A stretch of DNA of 7,646 bases from CANKBT01 sp038235705 (GTDB lineage: Bacteria > Actinomycetota > Actinomycetes > Mycobacteriales > SCTD01): assembly GCA_038235705.1 (NCBI GenBank), contig JBBSTR010000108.1, forward strand, positions 1-7,646. Direction: 5' to 3'. The notes beneath the pieces are model-generated. The model was not told where the DNA came from. It saw nothing but the letters and a program-made list of their open reading frames with translations, and ran no database searches. This document shows positions 6,554 through 7,646 of this stretch, piece after piece. Numbering within the stretch: the first letter of the stretch is position 1; the number at the start of each line of letters is the position of its first letter. Both the position numbers and the translations under genes were made by a program.

Positions 6554-6571
6554 ACCGTGTAGGTCACCGTG
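6553..6571 (+). repeat. CACCGTG direct repeat upstream of the HAD-like gene
   Basis: CACCGTG is found at 6553-6559 and 6565-6571, 12 bases apart, just after the hairpins and about 60 bases before the HAD-like start. It may be a regulator half-site pair for the downstream operon. I see no convincing -35/-10 pair in 6554-6625, so the promoter of that operon is unassigned. Confidence 0.25.
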
Positions 6572-6630
6572 GGACGGGCATCCGTCTCAGACTTCGGGCT
6601 GCCCGGCCCGGACGACCCACCGGAGGCACT

Positions 6631-7290
6631 GTGTCCAGCGTCCTGTTCGGCTCGATCGGCACCATCGCCGAGACCTCGGAGATGCAGCGCAAGGCCTACA
6701 ACGACGCGTTCGCCGAGCACGGGCTCGACTGGACGTGGGAGCGCGCGGACTATCAGAAGCTGCTCCCGCAGAGTGGCGGGCGCGACCGGGTCGCCGACTA
6801 CGCGAAGGACCGCGGCGAGAGCGTGGACGCCGACGCGGTGCACCAGACCAAGTCGCGGCTCTACCAGGAGGCGCTCGCCAAGGCTCCCGTCGAGGCGCGA
6901 CCGGGCGTGATCGACACGATTCGCCGCGCCAAGGCCGACGGTCTCAAGGTCGGGCTCGTCACGACCACCTCACCCCAGAACATCGACGCGTTGACCAGCG
7001 CTCTCAACGGGCTGGACAAGGCCGACTTCGACGTCATCGTCGACGTCACCAAGGTCGACACCCCCAAGCCTGACAAGGCGCCTTACGTCTGGGCCCTCGA
7101 GCAGCTCGGAGAGCAGCCCGGCGACTGCGCGGCCGTTGAGGACAACGCGTACGGCGTGCAGGCGGCGAAGGCGGCCGGCGTCGCGGTGATCGCGTTCCCC
7201 GGCGTCAACACCGCCGACCACGACTTCGGGGACGCGCAGAAGGTCCAGCGCGTCGAGCTGTCCGCCCTCAACGAGCTGATCCTGGCCTAG
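6631..7290 (+). CDS. HAD-superfamily (CbbY/phosphoglycolate phosphatase-like) protein lacking the catalytic aspartates
   Basis: A 219-residue cytoplasmic protein with the full layout of subfamily IA HAD hydrolases: an N-terminal strand, an alpha-helical cap at about 14-90, and a Rossmann-like core. Motif I is abnormal. Where the family has F-D-x-D-G-T, this protein has F6-G-S-I-G-T11, so both the phospho-accepting aspartate (position 7) and the acid/base aspartate (position 9) are absent. Other motifs are kept: T111-T113 in KVGLVTTTSPQN (motif II), K146 in TPKPDKAPYVWAL (motif III), and E170-D171 in CAAVEDNAYGVQAAKAAGV (motif IV). The cap segment also resembles CbbY-type enzymes (AYNDAFAEHGLDWTW, SGGRDRVADYA). 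It is therefore either a non-catalytic HAD protein or one using another mechanism. The start is GTG with GGAGG (6622-6626) four bases upstream. The next gene begins two bases after its stop, implying a shared pathway with the dioxygenase. The substrate is unknown. Confidence 0.9.
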   Translation: MSSVLFGSIGTIAETSEMQRKAYNDAFAEHGLDWTWERADYQKLLPQSGGRDRVADYAKDRGESVDADAVHQTKSRLYQEALAKAPVEARPGVIDTIRRAKADGLKVGLVTTTSPQNIDALTSALNGLDKADFDVIVDVTKVDTPKPDKAPYVWALEQLGEQPGDCAAVEDNAYGVQAAKAAGVAVIAFPGVNTADHDFGDAQKVQRVELSALNELILA

Positions 7291-7292
7291 CC

Positions 7293-7646
7293 GTGAAGCA
7301 CACCGTCCTGTCCCCCGTGGGCGCCCTGGTGACCGACCTGGCGGTTGCGGGCGCCGACGACGCTGACGTCTCGGAGCTCAAGAGCCTGCTGGCGACGCAC
7401 GGGGTCCTGGTCTTTCGCGGCCAGGACTCGGGCGACGACGACTTCGTCGCCTTTCTCGAGTCGTTCGGACCGTTGACGTTCTCGACCGGGGAGACGCCCG
7501 CGCCGGGCGCCCCGCAGCTCAACGTGGTCAGCAACGTCGGCCGCACCACACCACCGAAGAGCCAGTTTCACGTCGACAGCTCCTACTTCGCCGAGCCGCC
7601 CGCCTACACGGCGCTGCGGGCGGTCGCCATCCCTTCTCAAGGTGGC
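7293..7646 (+). CDS. TauD/TfdA-family Fe(II)/2-oxoglutarate dioxygenase (N-terminal part)
   Basis: The frame is open from GTG at 7293 to the window end: 118 residues of a family usually about 260-300 long. The start region VGALVTDLAVAG and the HGVLVFRGQ strand (36-44) are typical of TauD/TfdA enzymes. FHVDSSYF (92-99) carries the HxD part (H93, D95) of the Fe(II)-binding facial triad. The distal histidine and the 2-oxoglutarate-binding arginine lie beyond the edge. Such enzymes hydroxylate small molecules such as taurine, phosphonates, sulfate esters or herbicide acids; the substrate cannot be told from this fragment. No ribosome-binding sequence is seen at the right distance before the GTG, and the upstream stop is two bases away, so translation is probably coupled to the HAD-like gene. 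Confidence 0.88.
   Translation, partial: MKHTVLSPVGALVTDLAVAGADDADVSELKSLLATHGVLVFRGQDSGDDDFVAFLESFGPLTFSTGETPAPGAPQLNVVSNVGRTTPPKSQFHVDSSYFAEPPAYTALRAVAIPSQGG

Noticed and set aside
6004..6843. 279-codon minus-strand frame spanning the CBS gene and the next gene's start
   Set aside because: It crosses two well-supported plus-strand genes and their terminator, and its product resembles no protein.
1..7646. tRNA or rRNA genes, CRISPR arrays, insertion sequences, integrase or attachment sites
   Set aside because: No cloverleaf-like sequence, repeat-spacer pattern, transposase-like protein or terminal repeats were seen when reading both strands.

Overview
The window reads as a chromosomal segment of a high-GC actinomycete. 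The DNA is strongly GC-rich, third codon positions are mostly G or C, some starts are GTG, and the promoter-like -10 elements fit the TAnnnT pattern. The genus cannot be fixed from the sequence alone. There is no tRNA, rRNA, CRISPR array, insertion sequence or phage gene. The genes are mainly for carbohydrate use and small-molecule metabolism.

Left part (1-2460). A LacI-family repressor, reading leftward and cut by the window edge, is divergent from a uronate (glucuronate) isomerase gene of the uxaC type. The 102-base gap between them holds a near-perfect 14-base LacI-type palindrome with a central CG (971-984). It lies next to overlapping divergent -10-like elements. The simplest reading is that the LacI protein controls both itself and uronate breakdown.

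Middle (2461-5985). A 186-base intergenic stretch carries an AT-rich palindrome (2473-2486) and a perfect 8+8 inverted repeat (2566-2589). The left arm of that repeat contains the -35 of a good promoter. This promoter drives a 1112-residue secreted GH15 enzyme with the four-domain layout (N, catalytic A, Ig-like B, C) of bacterial glucodextranase, so it should release glucose from the ends of external alpha-glucans. Six cysteines sit in three plausible pairs.

Right part (5986-7646). A short leader holds a PhoB-like 11-base-spaced direct repeat and a CRP-like palindrome overlapping the -35. It precedes a 145-residue tandem-CBS-domain protein, a likely adenine-nucleotide sensor. Two GC hairpins then separate it from a tightly coupled pair. 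The first gene encodes a HAD-fold protein whose motif I reads F-G-S-I-G-T instead of F-D-x-D-G-T, so both catalytic aspartates are gone while motifs II-IV look intact. Two bases later a TauD/TfdA-type Fe(II)/2-oxoglutarate dioxygenase begins and runs off the edge.

The most unusual item is this HAD-like protein without a nucleophile, coupled to a dioxygenase. The rest is a recognisable set of actinobacterial genes with several well-formed but unassigned operator-like sites.
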